A stretch of DNA of 64,000 nucleotides from Hymenobacter puniceus (GCF_014333525.1 NZ_JACSCX010000002.1:682001-746000); one strand, 5' to 3'; counted from the first letter of the stretch, positions 1-8,241 are shown. Notes: generated from the letters alone by a model not told the origin. Made by a program: numbers and translations.

Positions 1-1
1 G

Positions 2-2056
2 CACGTATTTGTGAACGGCCGCGAGGTAGGCCACTGGCCCTACGGCTACAACTCGTTTTCCTTTGACATCACCAGCTTTCTGAAACCAACCGGCTCCGAC
101 AACGTGCTGGCCGTGCGCCTGCAAAACCAACCCGAAGCCTCACGCTGGTACCCCGGCGCCGGCCTCTACCGCAACGTGCACCTTATCGTGACCGACGAAG
201 TGCACATTTCGGTGTGGGGCACCTACCTGACTACGCCCGAAATCAGCGCCACCCAGGCTACCGTGCAGCTGCGCACGCAGGTTGCCGGGGCCGGTACGGC
301 CTCCAATCTGCGGCTGGAAACCGAAATCCGCGACGCGGCCGGCCGGGTTCTGACTACCACTTCCACGCCGCTGGCGGCGGGTGCGGCAGCCGTGGAGCAG
401 CGCCTGCTGGTGGCTTCTCCTAAATTATGGTCGCCGGAAACACCGGTGCTCTACACGGCTTCGTCGAAGCTTTTTGCCGGTGAAACGCTGAAGGACACCT
501 ACGTGACGCGCTTCGGGATTCGCTCTTTCAAATTCGAGGCAAACAAAGGCTTCTCGCTGAACGGGCAGCCCCGCAAGTTCCGGGGCGTGTGCAACCACCA
601 CGACCTGGGCCCGTTAGGTGCGGCCGTGAACGTGGCCGCATTGCGTCGCCAGCTTACCCTGCTCAAAGATTTGGGCGCCGATGCCATCCGCACCACCCAC
701 AACATGCCGGCGCCGGAGCTGGTGAGCCTGGCCGACGAAATGGGCTTCATGCTGATTCTGGAGTCGTTTGACGAGTGGAAAAAGCCCAAGGTGAAAAACG
801 GCTACAGCCAGTATTTCGATGAGTGGGCCGAGAAAGACCTGGTGAATATGGTGCACCGCGACTGGAACCACCCGTCCGTAATTATGTGGAGCATCGGCAA
901 CGAAGTGCCCGACCAGTGGGCGCCGGGCGGCGTGGCCATTGCCCAGCGCCTCCAGGACATCGTGCACCGCGAGGACCCCACGCGCCCCGTTACGGCCGGC
1001 ATGGACCAGTTTGATGCCGTTGTGAAAAATGGTTTCGCCGCGTTGCTCGACGTGCCTGGTTTCAATTACAAGCCCAGCCGCTACCCCGAGGCCCGAGCCA
1101 AGCTGCCCCAGGCGTTAATGCTGGGCTCTGAAACGGCTTCTACCGTGAGCAGCCGGGGCGTGTACAAGTTTCCGGTGGAACTGGCCAAGCAGAAGAAATA
1201 CCCCGACAACCAGTCGTCGTCCTACGATCTGGAATCGTGCGTATGGTCGCAGACGCCCGACGAGGAATTTGTGATGCAGGATTCGCTGAACTACGTGCTG
1301 GGTGAGTTCGTCTGGACCGGGTTCGACTATCTGGGCGAGCCCACGCCGTATGATGAAGCCTGGCCGTCGCACAGCTCGTATTTCGGGATTCTGGATTTGG
1401 CGGGCCTGCCTAAAGACCGGTTCTACCTGTACCGGGCCCGCTGGAACCCCACGCCCACGCTGCACCTGTTGCCCCACTGGACCTGGCCCGGCCGCGAAAA
1501 CCAGACCACGCCCGTGTTCTGCTACACCAATTACCCTGAGGCCGAGCTGTTCGTGAATGGCCAGAGCCAGGGCCGCCGCCGCAAAACCACCACTGGCAGC
1601 CTGCAGGCCCGCTACCGCCTGATGTGGAACGACGTGAAATACGCGCCCGGCACGCTGAAAGTAGTGGCCTACGATGCAGCCGGTAAGCCCGTAGCTACCG
1701 AGGAAGTGCACACCGCCGGCGCACCTCACCACATCCGCCTAACTACTGACCACGCTACCCTCCGCGCCGATGGTGAGGACCTGGCTTATGTGACGGCCCG
1801 CGTAGAAGACGCCAAAGGCAACCTCTGCCCCGAAGCTACCAATCAGCTGCAGTTTGCGGTGCGCGGTGCCGGTCAGTTTCGGGCCGCAGCCAACGGCAAC
1901 GCCGCCAGCTTGGAGCTCTTCCATGAACCGCAAATGAAGGCGTTCCAAGGCCAACTCGTGGTGCTGGTGCAAGCCACTGATAAAGCCGGCAAGGCACGGC
2001 TGCAAGTCAGCAGCCCCGGCCTGAAAAGCGCTGTAGTAACTCTAAAGGTGAAATAG
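2..2056 (+). CDS. Glycoside hydrolase family 2 protein (beta-galactosidase-like), 5' end missing
   Basis: The reading frame is open from base 2, so the gene begins before the window and 684 residues are visible. The first residues (HVFVNGREVG) belong to the jelly-roll sugar-binding domain of GH2 enzymes. An Ig-like domain, a TIM barrel and C-terminal beta domains follow. The barrel shows SIGNEV (candidate acid/base Glu at codon 901-903) and GSETAS (candidate nucleophile Glu at 1130-1132). GH2 enzymes of this type hydrolyse beta-galactosides or related glycan ends, usually in the periplasm; the signal peptide would lie upstream. The true substrate cannot be read from the sequence. It ends about 600 bp before the prophage boundary and looks like an ordinary host gene. 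Confidence 0.9.
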   Translation, partial: HVFVNGREVGHWPYGYNSFSFDITSFLKPTGSDNVLAVRLQNQPEASRWYPGAGLYRNVHLIVTDEVHISVWGTYLTTPEISATQATVQLRTQVAGAGTASNLRLETEIRDAAGRVLTTTSTPLAAGAAAVEQRLLVASPKLWSPETPVLYTASSKLFAGETLKDTYVTRFGIRSFKFEANKGFSLNGQPRKFRGVCNHHDLGPLGAAVNVAALRRQLTLLKDLGADAIRTTHNMPAPELVSLADEMGFMLILESFDEWKKPKVKNGYSQYFDEWAEKDLVNMVHRDWNHPSVIMWSIGNEVPDQWAPGGVAIAQRLQDIVHREDPTRPVTAGMDQFDAVVKNGFAALLDVPGFNYKPSRYPEARAKLPQALMLGSETASTVSSRGVYKFPVELAKQKKYPDNQSSSYDLESCVWSQTPDEEFVMQDSLNYVLGEFVWTGFDYLGEPTPYDEAWPSHSSYFGILDLAGLPKDRFYLYRARWNPTPTLHLLPHWTWPGRENQTTPVFCYTNYPEAELFVNGQSQGRRRKTTTGSLQARYRLMWNDVKYAPGTLKVVAYDAAGKPVATEEVHTAGAPHHIRLTTDHATLRADGEDLAYVTARVEDAKGNLCPEATNQLQFAVRGAGQFRAAANGNAASLELFHEPQMKAFQGQLVVLVQATDKAGKARLQVSSPGLKSAVVTLKVK

Positions 2057-2657
2057 GGTTGGTAATACCAGCATAATTACAGGGCTAATAGTACCGCCGA
2101 GCAGAGTACTTGTAAGTGAGAAAACCACGAGGGCTAGCCTATATAGGGCTGGCCTTTGTGCGTTAGGCAGTTTTAGGATCTGTTACGCTACGCCCAAATC
2201 AACCTGCAGGAACGTAGCCGGCTTTGCGCCTAGTGCATCAGCGCACTTCGAGCACCAAACCCGAGCCCGGCATTGGCCTGACTTGAATGCTAGATACCGA
2301 TTCCCAGGGCCACCGCCGGATGTCTCACAATGGCAACTCCATTGGCTACAACACCCGGCTGGTGCTTTAACCAGAAATAGCTGCAGCAGTGGCGCTGGTC
2401 AATAAAAATTCCAGCCAGGAACGTTTCAATGAGTTGGGAATACGACTTATCCGCAGCCTACCGCAGCCGATGGTAGTAGGTCGTAAATTCAGTAGCCACG
2501 TTGCCAATCCATGACAGGGTAGTTTCTTTTTAACTAAACTTATTTATTGTGTTAATTTTTCGTGAAGTATTAAAATAACTCATAAACTGAAAAAGGCCCT
2601 AAAAACTCCATTTGCGAACAAATTGGGAGCTTTTAGGGCCTTCCGTCAGTAATTCTT
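2057..2657. other. Non-coding stretch between the GH2 gene and the prophage edge
   Basis: About 600 bp with no ORF I would defend. It contains a strong inverted repeat near its end (2593-2642) and is otherwise featureless. A short stretch near 2250-2300 faintly resembles the glycine-rich end of a histidine kinase but is broken by stops. This may be decayed host sequence. Confidence 0.5.
2593..2642. terminator. Inverted repeat, likely bidirectional terminator
   Basis: The arms AAGGCCCTAAAA (2593-2604) and TTTTAGGGCCTT (2631-2642) match perfectly, and an inner ctcc/ggag pair extends the stem. The A and T runs at the stem base allow termination on either strand. It lies just outside the left att core and would insulate the prophage from host transcription. 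Confidence 0.6.
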
Positions 2658-2673
2658 AGTACCCAGAGCCGGG
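2658..2673. repeat. Left att core (attL/attR copy)
   Basis: AGTACCCAGAGCCGGG is identical to 46917-46932, where it forms the acceptor and T-arm end of tRNA-Leu. A 16-bp identity 44 kb apart, with one copy in a tRNA 3' end and an integrase beside it, is the standard signature of tyrosine-integrase insertion. Confidence 0.93.
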
Positions 2674-2711
2674 TTGCTAGTCGGCGCTGAGTATCAGCAA
2701 GAAAGACGGCA

Positions 2712-2726
2712 ATGGGTAAACAAATG
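2712..2726. repeat. Candidate integrase arm-binding repeat, left
   Basis: ATGGGTAAACAAATG occurs here and again at 46808-46822 in the same orientation, each copy followed by NGGG. The copies sit about 40 bp inside the left core and 95 bp inside the right core. In the excised circle they would flank the core, as arm-type integrase sites do. Function is inferred from position only. Confidence 0.55.
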
Positions 2727-2756
2727 CGGGCCTTACTAGAAAAACCGCAGTCTTAT

Positions 2757-2781
2757 GGGCCGCTCCGCTACGGGGCGGCCC
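2757..2781. terminator. GC-rich hairpin after the repressor gene
   Basis: GGGCCGC and GCGGCCC arms around a short loop form a strong hairpin 43 bp beyond the stop of the leftward repressor gene. The T-run on the leftward strand is about 12 bp further on, so it is an imperfect terminator. Confidence 0.35.
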
Positions 2782-2823
2782 TTCTTGTTGCACGGCAGCG
2801 CAACGAACGTGGGGAAATACACC

Positions 2824-3249
2824 TTAGGCAACTTGCTTGCTATAGCGCTTCAACATTTCGATGTGCTGTTGCTGTAGAACAATCATTGCCCGCTGCAACT
2901 GGATGAGTTCAGCCTGACACGCAGGAAGCGTATTCGGGACTTCACCTAGGACCGGCAGTTGATAACTCGCGAACTGATCACCTGGGAAAGCGCCAAAAGG
3001 CGAGGGAAATTGTGAGAAAACCTCCTTTAAAGCGGGAGCCTCGGTCACAAAATCATACTCTACATACTTGGCAATCTTACGCCAGAGGTCAATAGGCAGT
3101 ACTGCGCGACTCAAATAATTGGTCACAGTATTCGGGTGAACTCCCAACAGATCAGCCAAGAGGTTCTTTTTAAAGCCCGTTGCGTTGAGAGCTTTTCCCA
3201 GGATTTCGCCGTGGTGCGCCATACCCCAAAGCTCCCGGTAAACACTCAT
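2824..3249 (-). CDS. Helix-turn-helix repressor, CI-like
   Basis: A 141-residue protein with an HTH near residues 25-50 (FKKNLLADLLGVHPNTVTNY), which reads as recognition of XRE/phage-repressor type. The C-terminal half is helical and ends in a likely coiled coil (residues 110-138) that could give dimers. It is transcribed away from the Cro-like gene at 3362, and the 112-bp gap between them carries TTGTGA/TCACAA operators. This is the layout of a lysis-lysogeny switch, so I call it the maintenance repressor. There is no visible autocleavage (S24) domain, so induction would not follow the usual RecA route. Confidence 0.7.
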   Translation of the reverse strand: MSVYRELWGMAHHGEILGKALNATGFKKNLLADLLGVHPNTVTNYLSRAVLPIDLWRKIAKYVEYDFVTEAPALKEVFSQFPSPFGAFPGDQFASYQLPVLGEVPNTLPACQAELIQLQRAMIVLQQQHIEMLKRYSKQVA

Positions 3250-3255
3250 AAAATG

Positions 3256-3320
3256 TTGTGAGTTAATGTGAATAGTTTATTGACTTTGTCACAATAGTTG
3301 TGATACTTTGTGGCAATAGT
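3256..3320. promoter_or_regulatory. Operator cluster of the repressor/Cro switch
   Basis: The divergent intergenic region holds TTGTGA at 3256-3261, TCACAA-tag-TTGTGA at 3289-3303, and a 16-bp near-repeat ACTTTGT(CA/GG)CAATAGT at 3283-3298 and 3305-3320, exactly 22 bp (two helical turns) apart. The same half-sites recur at 7577-7592 and 7661-7678. Each near-repeat includes ACTTTG, which resembles a -7 box. The likely ligands are the proteins encoded at 2824 and 3362. Confidence 0.65.
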
Positions 3321-3361
3321 AAGGGTAGTTTTTCGAAAACATACACGCGCATTAGTATTTT

Positions 3362-3622
3362 ATGGAACAAACCGAGGATAGAATTAGACCTATCAAGGAA
3401 AACCTCTTTCAGGTTACCATTGATCGGCTGGTAGGCGAAGCCCGGGATTCCTCCCTGAGAGAGTCTATCAAGCGCCGAATCTGTAGCGAGTTGGGAATTA
3501 CCAAGCGCTACACGATGCTGTTGAACAATACGCTCCAGCCTTCGATGAAGGATCTGCTGACCTTTTCCCAGGTACTGGGCGTGCCGATGGATTCGCTCAT
3601 CGTGCTGGAGAAGGCGGTATGA
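3362..3622 (+). CDS. Cro-like/XRE helix-turn-helix regulator
   Basis: An 86-residue protein. Residues 33-75 look like an XRE fold (ESIKRRICSELGITKRYTMLL, then SMKDLLTFSQVLGVPMDSLI). It is the first rightward gene after the operator region and faces the repressor, the usual place of Cro or an early activator. Its stop overlaps the start of the next ORF (ATGA at 3619-3622), so translation is probably coupled. The upstream region is AT-rich with no Shine-Dalgarno, as expected in Bacteroidota. Confidence 0.65.
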   Translation: MEQTEDRIRPIKENLFQVTIDRLVGEARDSSLRESIKRRICSELGITKRYTMLLNNTLQPSMKDLLTFSQVLGVPMDSLIVLEKAV

Positions 3623-3792
3623 GTAACACCACCAGAACGCTCGCCCAAGGGGCCGAACTGGCTCAACATCGCCTGATTCGTGCAATGGTCTTGCTACTTG
3701 TGGTAGCCATGCTGAATACTTGCGCCGCTACCCACCCCGACCAGTATGGTCTGCATGAGCCGGGGCAGCCCCAACGCGTTGCCAACCAGTGA
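3619..3792 (+). CDS. Small protein with one membrane segment
   Basis: A 57-residue ORF starting in the ATGA overlap with the Cro-like gene. It has a hydrophobic stretch RAMVLLLVVAMLNTC followed by a polar tail; the Cys at the end of the stretch resembles a lipobox but the segment is too far from the N-terminus for a typical signal. No family recognised. Its place in an overlapping chain of early genes supports it being translated. Confidence 0.45.
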   Translation: MSNTTRTLAQGAELAQHRLIRAMVLLLVVAMLNTCAATHPDQYGLHEPGQPQRVANQ

Positions 3793-4010
3793 ATGGCGTT
3801 CAACTGCCGGCAGTTACGCACTGCCACATCCTTGATGCCTTACGCACCTGGCTTGATGTGCTGGCCGAAATGCTGACTTGGCTCATGGAGCACCGCTTAG
3901 CTTTCATAGAACAGGGGCAGGATGGTTATCTCAGCTATGTGCAAACGCAACTGCTCCAGGAGCATGACCGGTGCACCGATCTACTCGCTTTCTATTTCCA
4001 CACTGCATGA
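3789..4010 (+). CDS. Small early phage protein, unknown
   Basis: A 73-residue ORF with a GTG start overlapping the stop of the previous ORF; its own stop overlaps the next start (ATGA, 4007-4010). It is mostly helical (DALRTWLDVLAEMLTWLMEH). No domain recognised. Small helical proteins after cro in phages are often takeover or anti-host factors, but nothing here shows that. Confidence 0.45.
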   Translation: MNGVQLPAVTHCHILDALRTWLDVLAEMLTWLMEHRLAFIEQGQDGYLSYVQTQLLQEHDRCTDLLAFYFHTA

Positions 4011-4222
4011 GTACGCCCGAGAAGATTACCACGCTCCGCCGAGATAGAGATACGTTGCTCAATGAAGCCGCTGAGCTACGCCGGGAAGCCACCGCGAAAG
4101 AACAGGCTGGCGCTTGCACACATGTCGTGACCCAACTCCGTGACCAGGCACATAGGAAGGAGCAACTGGCGGTGCAGAAGCAGAGAGATATCACGCAACT
4201 GCTGACACACCCTATTCTTTAA
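4007..4222 (+). CDS. Small charged helical protein
   Basis: A 71-residue ORF (MSTPEKITTLRRDRDTLLNE...) starting in an ATGA overlap. It is rich in Lys, Arg, Glu and Ala with heptad-like spacing through residues 5-55, so probably a coiled coil. No family recognised. I prefer this start to one 12 codons upstream because of the overlap pattern shared with its neighbours. Confidence 0.45.
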   Translation: MSTPEKITTLRRDRDTLLNEAAELRREATAKEQAGACTHVVTQLRDQAHRKEQLAVQKQRDITQLLTHPIL

Positions 4223-4291
4223 CTGCACGCACCATTTCCCGCAAGTGAGCCTCGCATCCATCAATTATCCGCACTACAATCCGTTCGATCC

Positions 4292-4726
4292 ATGCCCTTC
4301 GACCCGTCCCGGTACCCGCTCAACTGGAAAACTGAAATCCGGCCGCGCATCCTCGCGCGGGAGGGATACCGTTGCAAGTTCTGCGGCATTCTCAACGGCA
4401 GCATTGGCTGGCGAGTCAAGCGCTCCGGCAGATTCTACACCCAAGAGCAAGTTGCCGCCGCCGATATCCTTACTGAAGACCGCGCATATCTGGGGTGGGC
4501 TCTGCGCAAACCGGCCTTTAGAATCATTCTCACCATCGCGCACCTCGACCATGCGCTAGTTAATCATCGTGATGAGAATCTGGTGGCACTATGCCAGCGC
4601 TGCCACCTCAACTATGATAGGCCCAGTTGCGACGCACAGCGTCAGGCTGGTAAGAAATACGGCCCCAGAACCATTCTCAAACGAATTTATGGTACTCTTT
4701 TCGATGAAGAAACTCACTCTCTATAA
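4292..4726 (+). CDS. HNH endonuclease
   Basis: A 144-residue protein with a zinc-ribbon HNH layout: C28-x2-C31, then the HNH His region with H84, D86, H87 (IAHLDH), N96, and C101-x2-C104-H105 (CQRCHLNYD). HNH enzymes nick or cut DNA using one metal ion. In phages they may assist packaging when beside terminase, but this one sits in the early region before the primase, so a role in replication, recombination or host DNA attack is equally likely. The long insert between the zinc Cys pair and the HNH His (residues 32-83) is unusual. Confidence 0.85.
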   Translation: MPFDPSRYPLNWKTEIRPRILAREGYRCKFCGILNGSIGWRVKRSGRFYTQEQVAAADILTEDRAYLGWALRKPAFRIILTIAHLDHALVNHRDENLVALCQRCHLNYDRPSCDAQRQAGKKYGPRTILKRIYGTLFDEETHSL

Positions 4727-4838
4727 CCCCTCGTGCCTGATTCTACCGCAGGGTAGGGAAGTGCCATCCGGGCAAGTGCAGACCAGCCTTAAAATATGAG
4801 CTCCGCCGCCTGATCTGCTGCCGTAACCCTCACCCTCA

Positions 4839-7268
4839 ATGTCCACCGAATCAACTATTCCATCCACTCCAGACCCGGTGCCGGCCGATCAGCCGGCACC
4901 GCAGTCTTATGCTTTGCGCCGAATCCAGGAAATCGGGATGACGCCTGAGCAAAACCATTTCTACGGCTACGATCCGACCAGCAACGACTCACACCGGAAG
5001 CGAAGTTTCAAGGTGTTTTCTGCTGACAAGGACGATAACCTGCAGATTCTGTATCCCATGCTCAGCGGCGAGGTGGAGGTGTACGACAACGGCACCAAAA
5101 ACAACCCGCACAGCATTTTCTACCGCATCCGGCTGAAGGAGCCCCGCACCTACACCGACAAGGATGGCAACCTGCAGACGCAGAAGTATGACCAGGTGCG
5201 CGGCACGCCGGCGCGGCCGTTCTACCCGCCCGGCATCGTCGAGAAGTTCATCGCCGGCACCAAGATCAAAACTCTCTATTTCGTGGAGGGGGAGCTGAAG
5301 GCTTTTTCCGGTTACGTTCGTGGCCTCGATATCGTAGGGCTGCCAGGCAATACGCTGCTCAAGGAGAAGGGCACCGGCGACATACGGCTGGAGGGTAGCC
5401 TCGTGGGCCTGATCCGCAAGTGCCAGGTCGAGGAAGTAATTCTGCTGCACGATGCCGACGCGCTGACCGTAACGTGGGCTAAGGATAAGGATCTAGGCAA
5501 ACGCCCGGGCTCGTTTGCCGCGGCTGTCATCAGCTCACGCGAGGCGCTGCAGCCGTTGCTCGATGATAAGGATTGCACGCTGGAGCGTGTGTTTTACATG
5601 CATGGTAAACGGGATTTTTGCGAGAAGGGCGCCAAAGGCCTCGACGACTTGCTCATCAGCCACCCTGACCACCACAAAGAGATTCTGGAGGATCTGGGCA
5701 AGCATGAAACCGCCAACACTTACTTCCTCGGCAAAAACATCACTACCCCGCACTACGACCGGATTCGGGAGTACTTCGGGGTAGGCCGTAAAGCTGGCAA
5801 CGAGCAGACGTTTTACGACCTGTACAAGCCCTACATCGGCAACCGGGAGTTCGTGCTTTGGAAACGTCGGTACCAGCACAATGGCGAGGCCGTGCAGTAC
5901 CTGGCACACCAGGAGTCGGGCAAATATGCCCGTGTAGGCTCCGATTGGTACAAGTGGGTGCAGCAGCCCAACGCCGACGGCGACCCCATCACCACGCTCA
6001 AAAACGCCAAGGTGGGCGAGATTCAGCGCGACTTCAAGAAGTTTCCCAACTTCCTCGACGAGTGCCCCAAATACGACGGGTTTACCGTCATGCCGAACTT
6101 CAACGGCGAGTATCAGCCGGTCATCCACGGCCACCTCAACCTCATCACCCCGCTGGCCCACGACCCCAAGCCGGGCGACTTCCCCAATACCCGCGCCTTC
6201 CTGAAGCACATCTTCGGCGGTAAGGGCACCTTCGAGGAAGGCATCCAGGCCGACCCGTTCACGGTGGCCCTCGACTGGCTCACCGTCTGCCACAACCACC
6301 CGACCCACCAGCTGCCCGTTATCATTCTGGTGTCGAAGGAAAACAAGACGGGCAAGACCACTTTCCTGAACTGGATGAACTGGATATACGGCGACAATGC
6401 CACAGTGCTCAACAACGACCAGTTCAAGATGAAGTTCAACGCACACTACGCCTCGAAATTCATCATCGGGCTCGATGAGGCTTTTCAGGATCTGGAGAAA
6501 AAAGCGGAGAAGGAGCGTCTGAAACAGATGGTCACGTCGAAAGAGATGTTCATCGAGCGGAAGGGTGTGGATCTGCAGCGCGTGCCCTTCTACGGCAAGC
6601 TGCTGATGACTAGCAACGACGAGGACAAGGTGATGAAGATCGACGACGGCGAAACCCGCTGGTTTGTCATCAAGGTGCCCCAGTTCACGAAAGAGGACGT
6701 GGATATGGAAAAGAAGCTCAAGGACGAGATACCGGCCTGGCTCGACTATCTGCACCACCGTAAGCCGTTTCATGAGCGTGAGAGCCGGCTATGGTTCAAA
6801 CCCGAGGACTTTATCACGGATCAGTTCACCAAAATTGTCGAATCGACGAAAAACCGCCTCGACAAGTCGGTGGAGACGTTCATCAAGGAAATGTTCATGA
6901 CTTACCGGCTGGAGAAGCTCAAACTGCCCCTCAAATGGCTCGTTCAGCAACTCAACGACATGAGTAAGTATCGGATGGATGAGCAGGATGTTCGCAACTT
7001 CCTCAAAGAGAAGCGCGGCATGGAGCCCGAGAAGCAGCCCCAGCGCGTGAAGGTGCCTATTGCCATCAACCCCGATAACCTCGACACGCAGGGGCGGCCG
7101 CACATTGACGAGTACTACACGGCCGTGGCCAGGCCATACGTGTTCAGTGTGCTGCAGTGGCTCAGCGATTCGGAGCTGGAGGAGTGGAACGCGCCACTGC
7201 CAACTCCTGAGCCTGCGGCGGCGGCCTCTGCCAAGGCAGCGGAGGTACGGGATGAGAAGGCTTTTTAA
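4839..7268 (+). CDS. Primase-helicase (TOPRIM plus SF3/D5-like ATPase)
   Basis: An 809-residue protein. TOPRIM-type motifs lie at about residues 146-155 (LYFVEGELKA) and 198-206 (EVILLHDAD). An SF3-like ATPase domain has Walker A at about 500-509 (KENKTGKTTF), Walker B at about 538-546 (FIIGLDEAF), and a sensor-like LLMTSNDED near 589. It should unwind and prime phage DNA. The C-terminal residues 660-780 are helical and may bind the origin or partners. It is followed by a terminator and a repeat-rich patch that could be its origin. The start is 112 bp after the HNH stop with an AT-poor leader. Confidence 0.85.
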   Translation: MSTESTIPSTPDPVPADQPAPQSYALRRIQEIGMTPEQNHFYGYDPTSNDSHRKRSFKVFSADKDDNLQILYPMLSGEVEVYDNGTKNNPHSIFYRIRLKEPRTYTDKDGNLQTQKYDQVRGTPARPFYPPGIVEKFIAGTKIKTLYFVEGELKAFSGYVRGLDIVGLPGNTLLKEKGTGDIRLEGSLVGLIRKCQVEEVILLHDADALTVTWAKDKDLGKRPGSFAAAVISSREALQPLLDDKDCTLERVFYMHGKRDFCEKGAKGLDDLLISHPDHHKEILEDLGKHETANTYFLGKNITTPHYDRIREYFGVGRKAGNEQTFYDLYKPYIGNREFVLWKRRYQHNGEAVQYLAHQESGKYARVGSDWYKWVQQPNADGDPITTLKNAKVGEIQRDFKKFPNFLDECPKYDGFTVMPNFNGEYQPVIHGHLNLITPLAHDPKPGDFPNTRAFLKHIFGGKGTFEEGIQADPFTVALDWLTVCHNHPTHQLPVIILVSKENKTGKTTFLNWMNWIYGDNATVLNNDQFKMKFNAHYASKFIIGLDEAFQDLEKKAEKERLKQMVTSKEMFIERKGVDLQRVPFYGKLLMTSNDEDKVMKIDDGETRWFVIKVPQFTKEDVDMEKKLKDEIPAWLDYLHHRKPFHERESRLWFKPEDFITDQFTKIVESTKNRLDKSVETFIKEMFMTYRLEKLKLPLKWLVQQLNDMSKYRMDEQDVRNFLKEKRGMEPEKQPQRVKVPIAINPDNLDTQGRPHIDEYYTAVARPYVFSVLQWLSDSELEEWNAPLPTPEPAAAASAKAAEVRDEKAF

Positions 7269-7303
7269 ACCCTCTCCAGGGTTTGTGAATCTACAAAAGT
7301 TAC

Positions 7304-7329
7304 AAAGCGGGCTCCGGCCCGCTTTTTTT
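7304..7329 (+). terminator. Rho-independent terminator after the primase gene
   Basis: AAAGCGGGC-tcc-GGCCCGCTTT followed by a T-run, 35 bp beyond the primase stop. It closes the early operon. Confidence 0.8.
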
Positions 7330-7420
7330 GTGGCTGGGGGTAGGGCGAAGGCTGCCGATTTAAAACCTGTTACTTCTGTTACTTTTGTTACAAATAATAT
7401 AAAAGACTGTAGTAGACCGA

Positions 7421-7450
7421 GCCAGGGCATTTTTTGCGCTGGCTTTTTTT
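7421..7450 (+). terminator. Second terminator-like hairpin
   Basis: GCCAGGGCA and TGCGCTGGC arms with a T-loop, followed by seven T. It would stop read-through before the 7690 operon. Confidence 0.5.
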
Positions 7451-7576
7451 GTAACAAAGTCGAAGGACGTTGTTACCGTTGTTACAAAATGGGGAGGAGG
7501 CTGGCTGGTTTGTAACAAAAGTCACAGTCATTACGAAGCTGTTGTAACAAGTTATTGGGAGGGTAAGGGATTGGTA

Positions 7577-7678
7577 TTGTGAATAGTTGTGAGATAAATA
7601 CAGCGTTGTAACAGAAGTAACGCACTTTTAAAATCCAGCGCATTTATTGGTTGTATATACTTGTGATAATATTCACAA
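7577..7678 (+). promoter_or_regulatory. Promoter of the 7690 operon with repressor-type operators
   Basis: TTGTGA half-sites at 7577-7582 and 7587-7592 are followed by a full inverted repeat TTGTGATAATATTCACAA at 7661-7678. TATACTTG at 7656-7663 resembles a host -7 box and overlaps this inverted repeat. The half-sites match those between the repressor and Cro genes, so the same regulator probably shuts this promoter in the lysogen. Confidence 0.6.
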
Positions 7679-7689
7679 ACGAAGGGCGT

Positions 7690-8241
7690 ATGACCTTTGT
7701 GGCACTACTTTTTCTCACTAGGTTCGAAGAAAAGTACAAGCCCGTGAAAATAGAGATACCTGTCAAGCCCTATACTCTTAAATTCCTGCAGCGGTATCTG
7801 GGCTCCAGCTATAAGCTGAGTTTCGTGGACCCCTACGGCATCCACTTATTCAACATGCTGCGAAGCCCGCGCCAGAACAAAAGGTTCGACGCGCTGATGG
7901 GACAGTACAAACAGAAATTCGTCGTTTCCATTGACCCAGTGCGGGTTATTGATGCAGGCCTGCGTGATGGCGTGGCTGGCTTCAGCTCCGCAATGGTAAA
8001 CGACTTCAATGCTTGGGTGGAATCAGTCTTCAAGCAAGACTTCCATTCGTACGTCGAGACGCATCACGAAATGGGCCTGCCCGTCTTCTCAGCCATCCGC
8101 AAGTATTGCGATAAGCACCAGCTGACAGAAGACGACATCTCGCAGGAAACCTTGCGCACCAGCTACAAACGCTACCTGAAAAAGGAGGTAAAGCGCCGAA
8201 AAATGGCTGATTCATCTTTCCCGTTGAACCAAGCCGCATGA
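7690..8241 (+). CDS. Unknown phage protein, first gene after the operator-controlled promoter
   Basis: A 183-residue basic protein. I use the ATG at 7690 because the operator lies just upstream; a start at 7651 would place it inside the coding region. The C-terminal third (residues about 130-170, AIRKYCDKHQLTEDDISQETLRTSY) is helical with an HTH-like look, followed by a Lys/Arg-rich tail (KKEVKRRKM). No family recognised. Because its promoter seems repressor-controlled and four later operons share a different promoter, it is my candidate for the late-gene activator. That role is inference. It overlaps the next gene by ATGA. Confidence 0.55.
   Translation: MTFVALLFLTRFEEKYKPVKIEIPVKPYTLKFLQRYLGSSYKLSFVDPYGIHLFNMLRSPRQNKRFDALMGQYKQKFVVSIDPVRVIDAGLRDGVAGFSSAMVNDFNAWVESVFKQDFHSYVETHHEMGLPVFSAIRKYCDKHQLTEDDISQETLRTSYKRYLKKEVKRRKMADSSFPLNQAA

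Larger units (their letters stand above)
7275..7630. repeat. GTTAC/GTAAC repeat patch, candidate replication origin
   Basis: Eleven copies of GTTAC or its complement lie within about 320 bp: GTTAC at 7299, 7369, 7378, 7387, 7472 and 7481, and GTAAC at 7451, 7512, 7544, 7608 and 7617. Neighbours at 7369/7378/7387, 7472/7481 and 7608/7617 are spaced exactly 9 bp. The patch directly follows the primase-helicase gene and has no ORF. Iteron-like binding sites for a replication protein fit best; a regulator array is the alternative. Confidence 0.6.

Noticed and set aside
2249-2370. Possible histidine kinase remnant
   Set aside because: Only a few residues resemble a glycine-rich end and stops interrupt it; too little to annotate.
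2712-2906. 64-codon forward ORF inside the left prophage end
   Set aside because: It overlaps the repressor 3' end on the other strand, and its first codons are simply the arm repeat shared with the right end.
4704-4799. 31-codon ORF overlapping the end of the HNH gene
   Set aside because: Very short and overlapping, with no pattern beyond chance.
5535-6773. Long reverse-strand ORF of 412 codons opposite the primase gene
   Set aside because: It is antisense to a protein with clear TOPRIM and Walker motifs, has no recognisable domain, and long shadow frames are common in GC-rich DNA.
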